This document shows positions 1 to 7,934 of a stretch of 32,603 bases of DNA, in pieces; position 1 is the first letter of the stretch, and each line of letters opens with the position of its first letter. The notes below the pieces were generated by a model. The model did not search any database and was not told where the DNA came from. It saw only the letters and a list, made by a program, of their open reading frames with translations. Both the position numbers and the translations under genes were made by a program. The stretch is from contig CANQTG010000020.1 in NCBI GenBank assembly GCA_947626715.1, forward strand, positions 1-32,603, written 5' to 3'. Source of the DNA: an uncultured Lachnospiraceae bacterium. Its GTDB lineage: Bacteria > Bacillota > Clostridia > Lachnospirales > Lachnospiraceae.

Positions 1-11
1 AATTTGTCTCT

Positions 12-31
12 CGCCTCTTCTTATAGAGGCG
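12..31. other. Small perfect stem-loop at window edge
   Basis: A 6-bp perfect stem (CGCCTC/GAGGCG) with an 8-nt loop lies near the left edge of the window. It is not followed by a T-tract on either strand within view, so it is not a clear terminator. It could be the tail of a feature lying outside the window. Confidence 0.3.
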
Positions 32-75
32 GGAATCTTCTCCCATTTGATATATATGCAGGAATGTCCCCAAAC

Positions 76-105
76 TTGACAATCTCCTATGCCTTATTAT
101 ATGAT
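76..105 (+). promoter_or_regulatory. Sigma-70/SigA-type promoter for the CorC-like gene
   Basis: A perfect -35 box TTGACA (76-81) and a -10 box TATGAT (100-105) are separated by 18 nt. Transcription would start near 112 and give a leader of about 100 nt before the TTG start at 211. No other strong promoter was seen on the plus strand near this gene. Confidence 0.7.
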
Positions 106-138
106 GTATCCAATATTTATCAGCCGTCTGAACGGAGA

Positions 139-169
139 GATCCGCGCAAGGGCCGTCAGAAAGCGGATC
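139..169 (+). other. Inverted repeat in the leader of the CorC-like gene
   Basis: GATCCGC (139-145) and GCGGATC (163-169) form a perfect 7-bp stem with a 17-nt loop inside the predicted 5' leader. It lies 26 nt upstream of the Shine-Dalgarno sequence AGGGGAGG (195-202). It may affect translation, but I do not recognise it as a known riboswitch. Confidence 0.3.
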
Positions 170-210
170 CCCTGCCGAACCTTCGCCGGCGCTTAGGGGA
201 GGTCGTCTTT

Positions 211-2067
211 TTGGATACAGGAAGTATCGTCGGTTTTCTTATCTTACTGATCTTACTGGCTCTTTCCGCCTTTTTTTCTTCTGCGGAAACCGCTTTCACC
301 ACCGTCAATAAGGTGCGTATCCGCACGCTTGCAGAGGGAAAAGATCGGCGCGCGCAGACTGTGCAGAAAATATTTGACCGCTACAGCAAAATGCTCAGCA
401 CCATTCTGGTCGGAAACAATCTCGTCAATATCTCAAGCTCTTCTTTGGCGACCACGCTGGCGATCCATATCTGGGGAAGCTATGCGGTAGGTATCATGAC
501 CGGTATCCTAACGCTCTTTGTCCTGCTGCTGGGCGAGATCACGCCCAAGACTTGGGCGATGTATAATTCGGAAAGGATCTCCCTTATCTACGCTCCCGTC
601 ATCTACGCGCTGATGATCCTGTTTACTCCCATTATCTTTCTCATAGACAAGCTGTCGGGCTTTATCATGCTGCTTTTTCATATTGATACCGACGGCAAGG
701 CCAGCCTGATGACAGAGCGCGACCTAAAGACCTATGTTGACGTCAGCCATGAGGACGGCGCGATCGAGACCGAAGAGCGGGAAATGATCTATAATGTGTT
801 CGATTTCAGCGATTCCTCCGCAAGAGATATCATGATCCCCAAGATCGATATCACGATGGTCAGTATCGACGCCTCATACAACGAGCTGCTCAACATTTTC
901 CGGCAGTCCATGTATACGCGCATTCCCGTTTTTGAAAACGATACGGATAACGTCGTCGGGATTGTCAACATCAAAGACTTTCTTTTCGTCCCGAACAAAA
1001 GAGCCTTCCAGATACGCGATATCCTCAGGGAGGCTTATTATACCTATGAGCTCAAGAAAACCGCCGATCTGATGATGGAAATGCGCAAATCCTCCATGAA
1101 CGTAGCGTTTGTACTGGACGAATACGGCGCATGCGCCGGAATGATCACGCTGGAAGACCTGTTAGAAGAGATCGTAGGGGAGATACGCGACGAATATGAC
1201 GGCGACGAAGCCGAGCTGATCAAAAAGGTGGGAGCCCGCCAGTATCTTGTCGCGGGCAGTATGAAGCTGGACGATATCAACGACGCGCTCGATACCTCTT
1301 TAGATTCCGAGGACTATGATTCCATCGGCGGTATCCTGCTCGGCGCGCTCGATCATCTGCCGCAGGCTGGGGAAAGCGTTACGACGGAAAGCGGCGTTTC
1401 TATCCGCGCGCAGAAGGTCGGCCAGAACCGTATCGAAAAGGTGCTGCTGACCCTGCCAGAGCCCGAAGCGGACGTTTCAAAGGGCGGCCGCACAGAAGGC
1501 GCACCGTCCGTCTCCTCCTTTGATACGCAGACGCCCGTCCTGACCCCGGGACGCCCTGCCGACCTAAGCTGCCTGCCAGAAAAAGAGATACGCTGCTATG
1601 ACCTGCTCGATCTGCTTAACGTCCCCTACGACCAGATCCATCATGAGGCGACGGCGACCATTGAGTCCTGCGCGGATATCGAAAAGCTACTGCAGACCAA
1701 TATCTGCAAGAATCTCTTCCTCTGCAACCGCCAGCAGACCGCCTTTTATCTGGTGCTGATGCCCGGGGATAAGAGGTTCCAGACCAAAGAGCTCTCCGCG
1801 CAGCTTGGTATCTCCCGCCTCTCCTTTGCGTCCGCGGACATGATGGAGGAGCTGTTAGACGTATCGCCCGGCTCCGTCACGATCATGGGACTGATGAACG
1901 ACCACGAAAACAAGGTGCGCCTCGTCATCGACCGCGATGTCTTAAAGCAGGAATATTTTGCCTGCCACCCCTGCGTCAATACCGCCAGCCTGCGGCTAAA
2001 GACCGCCGACCTGACAGAAAAGCTGATCCCAGCGTTAAAACACGAGCCCGCGTATGTGGAGCTGTGA
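211..2067 (+). CDS. CNNM/CorC-HlyC family membrane protein fused to ProX-type aminoacyl-tRNA deacylase domain
   Basis: This is a 618-residue membrane protein. In order it shows a DUF21/CNNM transmembrane domain (about residues 6-150), a CBS-domain pair (about 201-326), a CorC_HlyC domain (about 336-416), a 40-residue linker, and a YbaK/ProX-like domain (about 457-618). The last carries the typical HPCVNTASLRLKTADL stretch. CorC/CNNM proteins are linked to Mg2+/Co2+ transport; ProX-type domains hydrolyse mischarged tRNA such as Ala-tRNAPro. The fused function is not known to me. I chose TTG at 211 because AGGGGAGG lies 8 nt upstream and the DUF21 helix starts just after it. The frame stays open further upstream, but the promoter at 76-105 lies inside that extension, which argues against it. 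The gene converges with the glycan operon, whose last stop is 38 nt away. Confidence 0.85.
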   Translation: MDTGSIVGFLILLILLALSAFFSSAETAFTTVNKVRIRTLAEGKDRRAQTVQKIFDRYSKMLSTILVGNNLVNISSSSLATTLAIHIWGSYAVGIMTGILTLFVLLLGEITPKTWAMYNSERISLIYAPVIYALMILFTPIIFLIDKLSGFIMLLFHIDTDGKASLMTERDLKTYVDVSHEDGAIETEEREMIYNVFDFSDSSARDIMIPKIDITMVSIDASYNELLNIFRQSMYTRIPVFENDTDNVVGIVNIKDFLFVPNKRAFQIRDILREAYYTYELKKTADLMMEMRKSSMNVAFVLDEYGACAGMITLEDLLEEIVGEIRDEYDGDEAELIKKVGARQYLVAGSMKLDDINDALDTSLDSEDYDSIGGILLGALDHLPQAGESVTTESGVSIRAQKVGQNRIEKVLLTLPEPEADVSKGGRTEGAPSVSSFDTQTPVLTPGRPADLSCLPEKEIRCYDLLDLLNVPYDQIHHEATATIESCADIEKLLQTNICKNLFLCNRQQTAFYLVLMPGDKRFQTKELSAQLGISRLSFASADMMEELLDVSPGSVTIMGLMNDHENKVRLVIDRDVLKQEYFACHPCVNTASLRLKTADLTEKLIPALKHEPAYVEL

Positions 2068-2105
2068 TATTATCTGCCGTCGTATCTTGCACTGGAAGAA
2101 ATCGA

Positions 2106-3302
2106 CTACCTTCCATTTAAGATATACCGCACGCCTGCCTGCAACAGCCGTTCCCGGATCTCCCCGTGGTGTTTCTTATGCGCCGTGATCAGAAAGGGAA
2201 TCTCCTTATCCACCGGGATCTCCCTGCCAAATTCGCAGATGCGGAAGCCGTAAACCGTGTCGGGATTCCCCTCCTTTGACGATACGAAGATCTTGACGAC
2301 CTCCGCCCCGAGCCGGTTGCAGCACCGCAGCGCCGGCAGCGTCTCATACCCCGCCCCGTACAGATATACCCGTCCCGCCTTCCTGATTAACGCTTCTTCC
2401 TCCTGCGGGAGCGCAAGCATGTCCCCGGAGTAAACGCCCCGTATCAGGTCGAACAAAAACCGCTCGCTGCCCGAGAACAGGCGGTCGGCCCCCGCTTCCT
2501 CTAGGCCCTTCAGGTTCTGGATTCCCCCGATATGCTTTTTTAAGTACCATGCAAGGAACGCGACCGTCTCACGATCCTCCTCTCCGGCTCCGAGCTGGCA
2601 GAGCATATACGCGATCTGCTTCGCCTGCCCTGCCGCCGCATAGGCCATGGCCTCCTTTTTCCTGTTCACCGACGTCTCATTCACCTCATAGCGGTACACC
2701 GCCTCCCTGCAGAAGGCCACCCTGCCCGCTTTCTGCAGCGCCTCTAGGATAAACAGCCCGCCCTCCCCGATCTTTAAGTCTTGGAACAAGAGCCTGTTCC
2801 CCCTGATATAGTCCGTCCGCCATGCGGCCCCGCACGCATACAGGAACGACTCGTCGTTCCCGGCAAAGCGCTCCATCAGACCGGGGCCGCTGTAGACCCC
2901 TTCATAGCTCCCTTTGATCGACGGCTCTCCGCTGGGCCCTTCGCACAGGTTCAGAAAGCAGCCGTCCGCTCCTGTTTCCTCTAATCTGTGCAGGCACGCA
3001 TCCAGCGCGCCCTTTTCTAAGTAATCGTCCGCGTCGAGGAACAGAAGATATTTCCCTTCTGCATACGCGATCCCCCGGTTGCGGCTGTACGCGGCTCCCT
3101 TATTCTCATGGTTCTCTATGACCCGGATCCGCGTATCCTGCTTCTGCATAGCATACAAAAGCTCCCTTGAGCCGTCCGTCGAGCCGTCGTCGATACACAA
3201 GATCTCCGCCTCTCCCGCGCAGACGCCCTGCACGCTCTTAACGCACCTCTCCAGATATTCCTTTTTCTCATATACCGGAACGATCACCGACACCGCCGCC
3301 AC
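2106..3302 (-). CDS. Family 2 glycosyltransferase with C-terminal Rossmann-like module
   Basis: This is a 398-residue protein and the last gene of the minus-strand glycan locus. Residues 4-230 are a GT-A fold family 2 glycosyltransferase: SVIVPVYE at the N-terminus, the nucleotide-binding DDGSTD at 38-43, and the metal-binding LDADDY at 89-94. Residues 308-398 form a separate Rossmann-like module starting VYLYGAGYE. The same kind of module sits at the N-terminus of many neighbours; here it is C-terminal. I chose GTG at 3302 because GGGAGG lies 9 nt upstream and the GT-A strand begins 3 residues in. This start overlaps the previous gene by 35 nt. The donor sugar and acceptor cannot be read from the sequence. 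No clear terminator follows the stop. Confidence 0.85.
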   Translation of the reverse strand: MAAVSVIVPVYEKKEYLERCVKSVQGVCAGEAEILCIDDGSTDGSRELLYAMQKQDTRIRVIENHENKGAAYSRNRGIAYAEGKYLLFLDADDYLEKGALDACLHRLEETGADGCFLNLCEGPSGEPSIKGSYEGVYSGPGLMERFAGNDESFLYACGAAWRTDYIRGNRLLFQDLKIGEGGLFILEALQKAGRVAFCREAVYRYEVNETSVNRKKEAMAYAAAGQAKQIAYMLCQLGAGEEDRETVAFLAWYLKKHIGGIQNLKGLEEAGADRLFSGSERFLFDLIRGVYSGDMLALPQEEEALIRKAGRVYLYGAGYETLPALRCCNRLGAEVVKIFVSSKEGNPDTVYGFRICEFGREIPVDKEIPFLITAHKKHHGEIRERLLQAGVRYILNGR

Positions 3303-4011
3303 GCAGCCACGCCTCCCATCTGCAGCATAGTTCCATCTTCTCCCTGATATCCGCCCTGTCCATCTGCCATTCATGGGTAAATACAGGGATCACTTCCATG
3401 CCCTTCTCCATGCAGGCCGCGATCTCTTTCCCGATATCCCCCGCGTTTTCCAGCCTCGTGCAGGAACGGTAGAAATGCAGCCCCATCTTAGCGTCATAGT
3501 ACGCCCCCGTCTCCTCCAGCTCCATATGCGCCGCTTGGTCTAGGTAATAGCTCCTTCTTCCGTCGTCCGCCGCAAACAGCCGCTCCACCCCTTTAAGGCG
3601 CAGGATCCGGCAGACCTCCCTATTTCCCTGAAAGCCGTGCAGCCTCAGCCCCTCCGGCCCCTTCTCCTGCCCTGTGCAGGCCGCGATATCCCGAAAGAAG
3701 CCGTCTATCTTCCGCAGGAACGCCTCCACGCCCTCTGCCCCGTACCGATCCGATTCCTCATAGCAGTGGAAGCCAAACCTGAGCCAGTCCCCGTTTTCCC
3801 GAAACTCCCCGGCATACCGGGACGGGACGCCGCCCAGAAAATACCCGTCCTGCCTGCAGGTGCAGTACAGGTCGAACGCCGTACCGTACCGCCTGTGCAT
3901 ATCCCGCAGGAAGGCGAGCAGGCGCGTATCAAAGATACTCCCGGTCTCTTCCCTGCGCAGCGCTTTGAAGATCCCCTTTACGTCGTCCAGCGAAACGCTG
4001 ACCCTTCCCAT
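3268..4011 (-). CDS. Putative NodB-like polysaccharide deacetylase
   Basis: This is a 247-residue protein with features of the NodB-like carbohydrate esterase 4 fold: SLDD at residues 7-10 (the usual metal and base aspartates), GFHCYEE at 80-86 (metal-ligand region), and VFTHEW at 210-215 (C-terminal histidine). These match the order and spacing of deacetylase motifs, but the sequence is divergent and the second histidine of the HxxxH motif is not obvious. No signal peptide is visible, so it would act in the cytoplasm, for example on a nucleotide- or lipid-linked sugar. I chose ATG at 4011 because it overlaps the upstream TGA (TGATG) and follows a GGGGG-rich binding site; a GTG one codon earlier is also possible. 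Confidence 0.55.
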   Translation of the reverse strand: MGRVSVSLDDVKGIFKALRREETGSIFDTRLLAFLRDMHRRYGTAFDLYCTCRQDGYFLGGVPSRYAGEFRENGDWLRFGFHCYEESDRYGAEGVEAFLRKIDGFFRDIAACTGQEKGPEGLRLHGFQGNREVCRILRLKGVERLFAADDGRRSYYLDQAAHMELEETGAYYDAKMGLHFYRSCTRLENAGDIGKEIAACMEKGMEVIPVFTHEWQMDRADIREKMELCCRWEAWLRGGGVGDRSGI

Positions 4012-5033
4012 CACGCCCCCTTTGCCGGCATGAGCCTGTGCGAATAGAACTCCCTCACCCTCTCTGAGAGCCAGTGGCGACCCGAACGCTCCACCCGATC
4101 CAACATCTGCGTATAGGACGGCGTCTCCAGCTCCGGTATCGTCCCCAGCGTCAGCAGCGCATGGCAGTTATAGCAGTGCGCCGTCGGGCAGCCGTGCCCG
4201 ATCTCCACGAACGGCACCGCCTCCTGCGGCCTCTCGTACAGATTGTAGAAATCCATCTTGGAGGGCTCCGGCGCGCCGTCGCATATCCGGCAGTTCCCGC
4301 CCGCCAGATCGAGGGAAAAGCTCAGGTTCCCCGCGCGGCAGTATTCCCTGTGCGGGTGCAGGAACTCCTGTATCTTGTAATCGAACTTCGCCGAATCGAA
4401 CACCGACCATACCTCTCTGTATTCCTCCTTTGACAGGCGGGATAACAGCCTTAATTCCCGGCTCGACGTATCGCGCGCCACCGAGATATGCGGCAGGGCC
4501 CCGTCCATCTCCCGCCAAAACATCTCCTTGATCTTAGGGATAAACGGGATCAACTCGTCGCACGGCGTTATGTCGATGGAAAAGGATATCCCCCGCTCCT
4601 GCATCCGGTGGACGTTCGCAAAAAAGCACCCCGTCAGCCCCCTTTTCTCAAACTCTAGGAAATGAAACGAAAACTTGATATAAAGAAAGGATAAAAGCTC
4701 CTCCGGCAGCTCCAGCAGCCGCTCAAACGCCGCCGTCGCCGTCCCGTTCGTCACCACGGACACGTTATGCCCGTTTTCCAGCAGCATACGGATAACGGGC
4801 AGGATATCCGGCGAGAGCAGCGTTTCCCCTCCCGCGCACAGGTTGAAGATACAGACGCCGCCCAGCCGCTCCGCCAGCGTCGCCTCCCGCATCGTCTCAA
4901 GCGGATAGCGGCAGCGAAACAGCGTGCCGTCAAACGCCTTCCTCTGCCCGATATAGCAGTAGCCGCACCGCAGGTTGCAGCTCTGCGTGTCCACATAGCA
5001 GTTTATAAATCTTGCCGGGTGTCGTCCTTCCAT
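4011..5033 (-). CDS. Radical SAM protein with auxiliary cysteine cluster region
   Basis: This is a 340-residue radical SAM enzyme. C19, C23 and C26 form the CxxxCxxC cluster motif (CNLRCGYC), and AGGET (67-71) is the glycine-rich SAM motif. A C-terminal set of cysteines (C232, C248, C251, C282, C287, C290) is consistent with SPASM/twitch-type auxiliary clusters. The substrate is unknown. In a glycan locus, epimerisation, deoxygenation or dehydrogenation of a sugar or amino-acid substituent is plausible. ATG at 5033 has AGGAGG 11 nt upstream and a GGGGG run nearer. The gene overlaps the pyruvyl transferase upstream by 31 nt and touches the deacetylase-like gene downstream, so the three are probably translated together. 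It is one of three radical SAM proteins in the locus and is not closely similar to the other two. Confidence 0.85.
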   Translation of the reverse strand: MEGRHPARFINCYVDTQSCNLRCGYCYIGQRKAFDGTLFRCRYPLETMREATLAERLGGVCIFNLCAGGETLLSPDILPVIRMLLENGHNVSVVTNGTATAAFERLLELPEELLSFLYIKFSFHFLEFEKRGLTGCFFANVHRMQERGISFSIDITPCDELIPFIPKIKEMFWREMDGALPHISVARDTSSRELRLLSRLSKEEYREVWSVFDSAKFDYKIQEFLHPHREYCRAGNLSFSLDLAGGNCRICDGAPEPSKMDFYNLYERPQEAVPFVEIGHGCPTAHCYNCHALLTLGTIPELETPSYTQMLDRVERSGRHWLSERVREFYSHRLMPAKGA

Positions 5034-6337
5034 GTCCCCCGCTCCCTCCTGATGATCCCTTCCAGCTTCCTCTCATACGCTTCCCGCCCCCGCAGGGCAT
5101 AGACGCCAAAGGCGCCCTTCATCTCCCCGATCAAAGCCCCCAGCCCTTCCATGTCCCCGCAGAGCCGCACATAGGGGAGCCCCTCGATCCAGCGGTATAC
5201 GCCCCTTACCTTCCCGGAGAGGTTGTCAAAGGCGATACAGGCCGTACCGGCCAGCGCGGCCGAGATCATACAGTGGAGCGTATCCGTGACCACCAGCCCC
5301 GCGCCCGCGATCTTTCCAAGCTTTTCCTCCACCTGCCTTTTGCGGCTCTCCCGCCCGCCAAAGTCCCCCGAATGCATGGAGATCTCCTCCGCTTCCAGCC
5401 CGTGCTCCGATAAAAGGCGCAGGATCCTTTCCCTCCCGCCTTGAGGGAGCAGGCGCTCCTTATCGCCCCGCAGGCATACCAGCGTCTTTCCCGTATCCCT
5501 CCTGCCCGCCCGGCAGGAGCCCCTGTACAGCAGCGCCATGTCCGGCAGCAGCTCCGCCGCGCCGTCCCTTCCCTCCAGCATGGACGAAAGCAGGCGCATA
5601 GTTCCCTCTTCTCTGGCACATACGGTCAGCCTCCTATGCATCCGGTATGTCTTTAAGGATTCCCTGTATTCCCGCTTCCCTCTCTCATTTTTTTCAAAGT
5701 ATACCGTCTGGGGCAGGATCACGATCCGGTTTTCCGGGTATTCCCGTATGATGTCCCTGACGTTCCGTTCCCCGTTGTAGAGCCATAAGGAGCCCAAAAA
5801 CCCTCCGCCCGTGACCAGCACGATATCCTCCGCGCCCACATGCTTTCTTATCTTTTCATGGAAACGCAGATATTCAATGTCCGTGACCTCATGGATCCGG
5901 TAATCCCCAAACCGCCTCTCTAAATAGGAGAGCGCGGACAGGGAGATCAGGTGGTCGCCGGTATTGTCATGCTCCGGCGTGTTAAATAAGAGGATCTTCT
6001 TCCCGTCCCCGGCCATCGCGTGCAGCCGCTCCGGCAGTTCCATGCCCGCGCACCACCCGCCGAGCGCGTCCGTCAGCAAGGTATGGGCGATCCCCGCCTC
6101 CTTTAGCTGCGCCGACACTTCCCCTGCGGCATAGGGATCCCCGATCGTGACTAAGACCTCCAGCCCCTCCATGCGCTTTGCCTCTTCAAAGGGAATACAG
6201 GGCAGGCCGGTATAGCGATCCGCCTTCCCCCATTTCTCCGGCGCATTGTCAATGCCGTATTCCGGCCCGAACCATTCCTGTATCAGATCCCAGTGATTGA
6301 TGAGCGCCGCCCCCATGCCGTAGACCGCCCGTTTCAT
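5003..6337 (-). CDS. Polysaccharide pyruvyl transferase with N-terminal Rossmann-like module
   Basis: This is a 444-residue protein. Residues 1-95 are a Rossmann-like module (AVYGMGA, then a GIDN turn). Residues 115-400 match the polysaccharide pyruvyl transferase family (CsaB type): NTGDH at 125-129, VTGGGFLGSLW at 175-185, ILPQT at 207-211, and TDTLHCMI at 351-358. Enzymes of this family transfer pyruvate from phosphoenolpyruvate to make ketal-pyruvylated sugars, which give surface glycans a negative charge and, in S-layer systems, anchor SLH domains. ATG at 6337 overlaps the upstream stop in an ATGA junction. The N-terminal module is extra to the family and shared with several neighbours. 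Confidence 0.85.
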   Translation of the reverse strand: MKRAVYGMGAALINHWDLIQEWFGPEYGIDNAPEKWGKADRYTGLPCIPFEEAKRMEGLEVLVTIGDPYAAGEVSAQLKEAGIAHTLLTDALGGWCAGMELPERLHAMAGDGKKILLFNTPEHDNTGDHLISLSALSYLERRFGDYRIHEVTDIEYLRFHEKIRKHVGAEDIVLVTGGGFLGSLWLYNGERNVRDIIREYPENRIVILPQTVYFEKNERGKREYRESLKTYRMHRRLTVCAREEGTMRLLSSMLEGRDGAAELLPDMALLYRGSCRAGRRDTGKTLVCLRGDKERLLPQGGRERILRLLSEHGLEAEEISMHSGDFGGRESRKRQVEEKLGKIAGAGLVVTDTLHCMISAALAGTACIAFDNLSGKVRGVYRWIEGLPYVRLCGDMEGLGALIGEMKGAFGVYALRGREAYERKLEGIIRRERGTWKDDTRQDL

Positions 6338-7452
6338 GCGCGTATCTCCTCCAGCCTTTCCTTCACCGCCCGGTACTTCTCCCGCGTTTCCCGCCGCAGG
6401 CTGTCCCCCTTCTCCAGCCAGCTCCCGCTGAAATGATGGATCGAAAAGGTATTTTCGTTTCGGATATCCTCCCCGTTGATATAGTTATAAGGGGAGAAAA
6501 ATTCCGACGCATAGACATTGATCCCCTCCAGCTTTTGATTCGTATCCTCGATCCGCAGTCCCTTCTTCATCAGAGGCGAAGTCTCATAATACCCGCTCGC
6601 CTCCGCATTGAACCGCCCGTCCCCCAACAGGAACGGCTCATCCTTCCTGAAATCCAGCAGCTCCTTTACCGCCGCGCTCCCTTTAACGCAGCCAGAGCCC
6701 CCTCCAAAGTTGACGTGCCCCGCCCTCTCCCTGCCGCAGAACGCTTCCTGACAGCGGAGCGGGTCAAGGCTGCGGACGAGCTCGACGTCTGTATCAAGGT
6801 AAAACCCGCCTATTTCATAGAGCTTCTCCAGCCTGACGATATCCGGGATATACCCCCATTTCCCCAGCTCCCACGCCTCTTTGGTATACCGATATCTGCC
6901 CAGATCGCAGCTGTTCTCATCCCATCGTATGATCTCATACCCCGGGCACTTCTCCTTCCACGTCTCCATGCACCGCTGCAGCTCTTTCGGGATCGGCCGC
7001 CCGGAAAACCAGCAGTAGTGGATGATCCGCGGGATCCGGGCCGTCTCATAGTCCCGAAAGACATGATTTTCCGTCCGGTCGCAGGCTCCGCCAAGCTGTA
7101 TGTACGCGGCTATGAAGCAGTCCGTATCGCGGCATTCCCCGATCCGGTCAAGCTGCGTCATCACGGGATAGAAATCCCCGTTTGTGATCAAGACGCAGTC
7201 GTTCTCACCGCAGACGCGCAAGGCTTCCGGCCCTGCGACTGGGACGCTCCTTCCGTTCAGCTCGATGGTCCGCCCCTGCTTCGCCGGATCGTTGTCCACC
7301 ACACATCGGATATGGGAGGTCAGGCCGTACCGGCCGGCGATATAGGGGACATATGTCTTACAGACCGCTCCCGCTCCAAACAGTATGATCCCGCCGTCCC
7401 GGCTTATGACATACTCTGCAAATGACTGCGCCGTTGCGTTTTTATATCTCAT
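6334..7452 (-). CDS. Family 32 glycosyltransferase with N-terminal Rossmann-like module
   Basis: This is a 372-residue protein. Residues 21-115 are a Rossmann-like module (ILFGAGAV, then CVVDNDP). From residue 141 it is a GT32/OCH1-like glycosyltransferase: PRIIHYCWFSG (141-151), then GGFYLDTD (215-222) with the metal-binding DxD at D220/D222. The same fold is found in the catalytic domain of large clostridial toxins and in capsule glycosyltransferases. It should act in the cytoplasm on a lipid- or protein-linked acceptor. ATG at 7452 follows a GAGGGA binding site. Its stop overlaps the start of the pyruvyl transferase gene. The donor is not predictable from the sequence. Confidence 0.88.
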   Translation of the reverse strand: MRYKNATAQSFAEYVISRDGGIILFGAGAVCKTYVPYIAGRYGLTSHIRCVVDNDPAKQGRTIELNGRSVPVAGPEALRVCGENDCVLITNGDFYPVMTQLDRIGECRDTDCFIAAYIQLGGACDRTENHVFRDYETARIPRIIHYCWFSGRPIPKELQRCMETWKEKCPGYEIIRWDENSCDLGRYRYTKEAWELGKWGYIPDIVRLEKLYEIGGFYLDTDVELVRSLDPLRCQEAFCGRERAGHVNFGGGSGCVKGSAAVKELLDFRKDEPFLLGDGRFNAEASGYYETSPLMKKGLRIEDTNQKLEGINVYASEFFSPYNYINGEDIRNENTFSIHHFSGSWLEKGDSLRRETREKYRAVKERLEEIRA

Positions 7453-7472
7453 CTTTTCCCTCTAGCCATCTC

Positions 7473-7934
7473 CTATATTATTTCTTCCAGAGAAACGATC
7501 GGACATGAAAATTTTTTCTGCAGTCCTTCCTTCACGCTTTCATACGCGGGCAGCGCCGTCACGATAACAAGATCCGCCTCCGGCATGGGATCCTCCGGCC
7601 GATATATCTCGATCTCGGAAGATACTTTATCCGCGTCGATCCCATACAGGGCCTCCAGACCGCAGTCTGGATCCCGCAGTTTATGCGCCATGCACTGTCC
7701 AAGATGTTCCATGCCGTATATAGCCGCCCGCTTGACCCCGTTTTCAGTCAGGTATCCCCGCAGCTTATCCATCCCTTTCTCCTGCATGAGCCAGCGTTTC
7801 AACAGGAAAAACTGCCGTTTACAGTTCTCCAGCTCCTCCTTCCTTGCAAATACCGTTTCCCTAAGCAGTCGGTAGGAAAGAAACGCCCCTGCCCATACGC
7901 CTGTACCAAAAATCAGAAATCCCGTCTTTTTCAT
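7473..7934 (-). CDS. Membrane-anchored stand-alone Rossmann-like protein
   Basis: This is a 153-residue protein with one predicted N-terminal membrane helix (about residues 4-21), then a charged helical linker (about 25-60), then a Rossmann-like module from about 67 (AAIYGMEHLG) to the end. This is the module fused to catalytic domains in neighbouring proteins, but here no catalytic domain follows. I chose ATG at 7934 because it overlaps the upstream stop (ATGA) and GGGGAG lies 6 nt upstream. Upstream in-frame codons do not look coding. A role as a membrane docking partner for the other module-bearing enzymes is inference only. It could also be a degenerate protein that lost its catalytic part. 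Confidence 0.7.
   Translation of the reverse strand: MKKTGFLIFGTGVWAGAFLSYRLLRETVFARKEELENCKRQFFLLKRWLMQEKGMDKLRGYLTENGVKRAAIYGMEHLGQCMAHKLRDPDCGLEALYGIDADKVSSEIEIYRPEDPMPEADLVIVTALPAYESVKEGLQKKFSCPIVSLEEII

Noticed and set aside
2093-2115. Palindrome TGGAAG/CTTCCA between the converging genes as a two-way terminator
   Set aside because: The stem is only 6 bp with an 11-nt AT-containing loop, and no T-tract follows on either strand.
6433-7425. A 330-codon open frame on the plus strand
   Set aside because: It lies antisense to the GT32 gene, whose motifs are clear; the antisense product has no recognisable domain. GC-rich codons on the minus strand leave the antisense frame open by chance.
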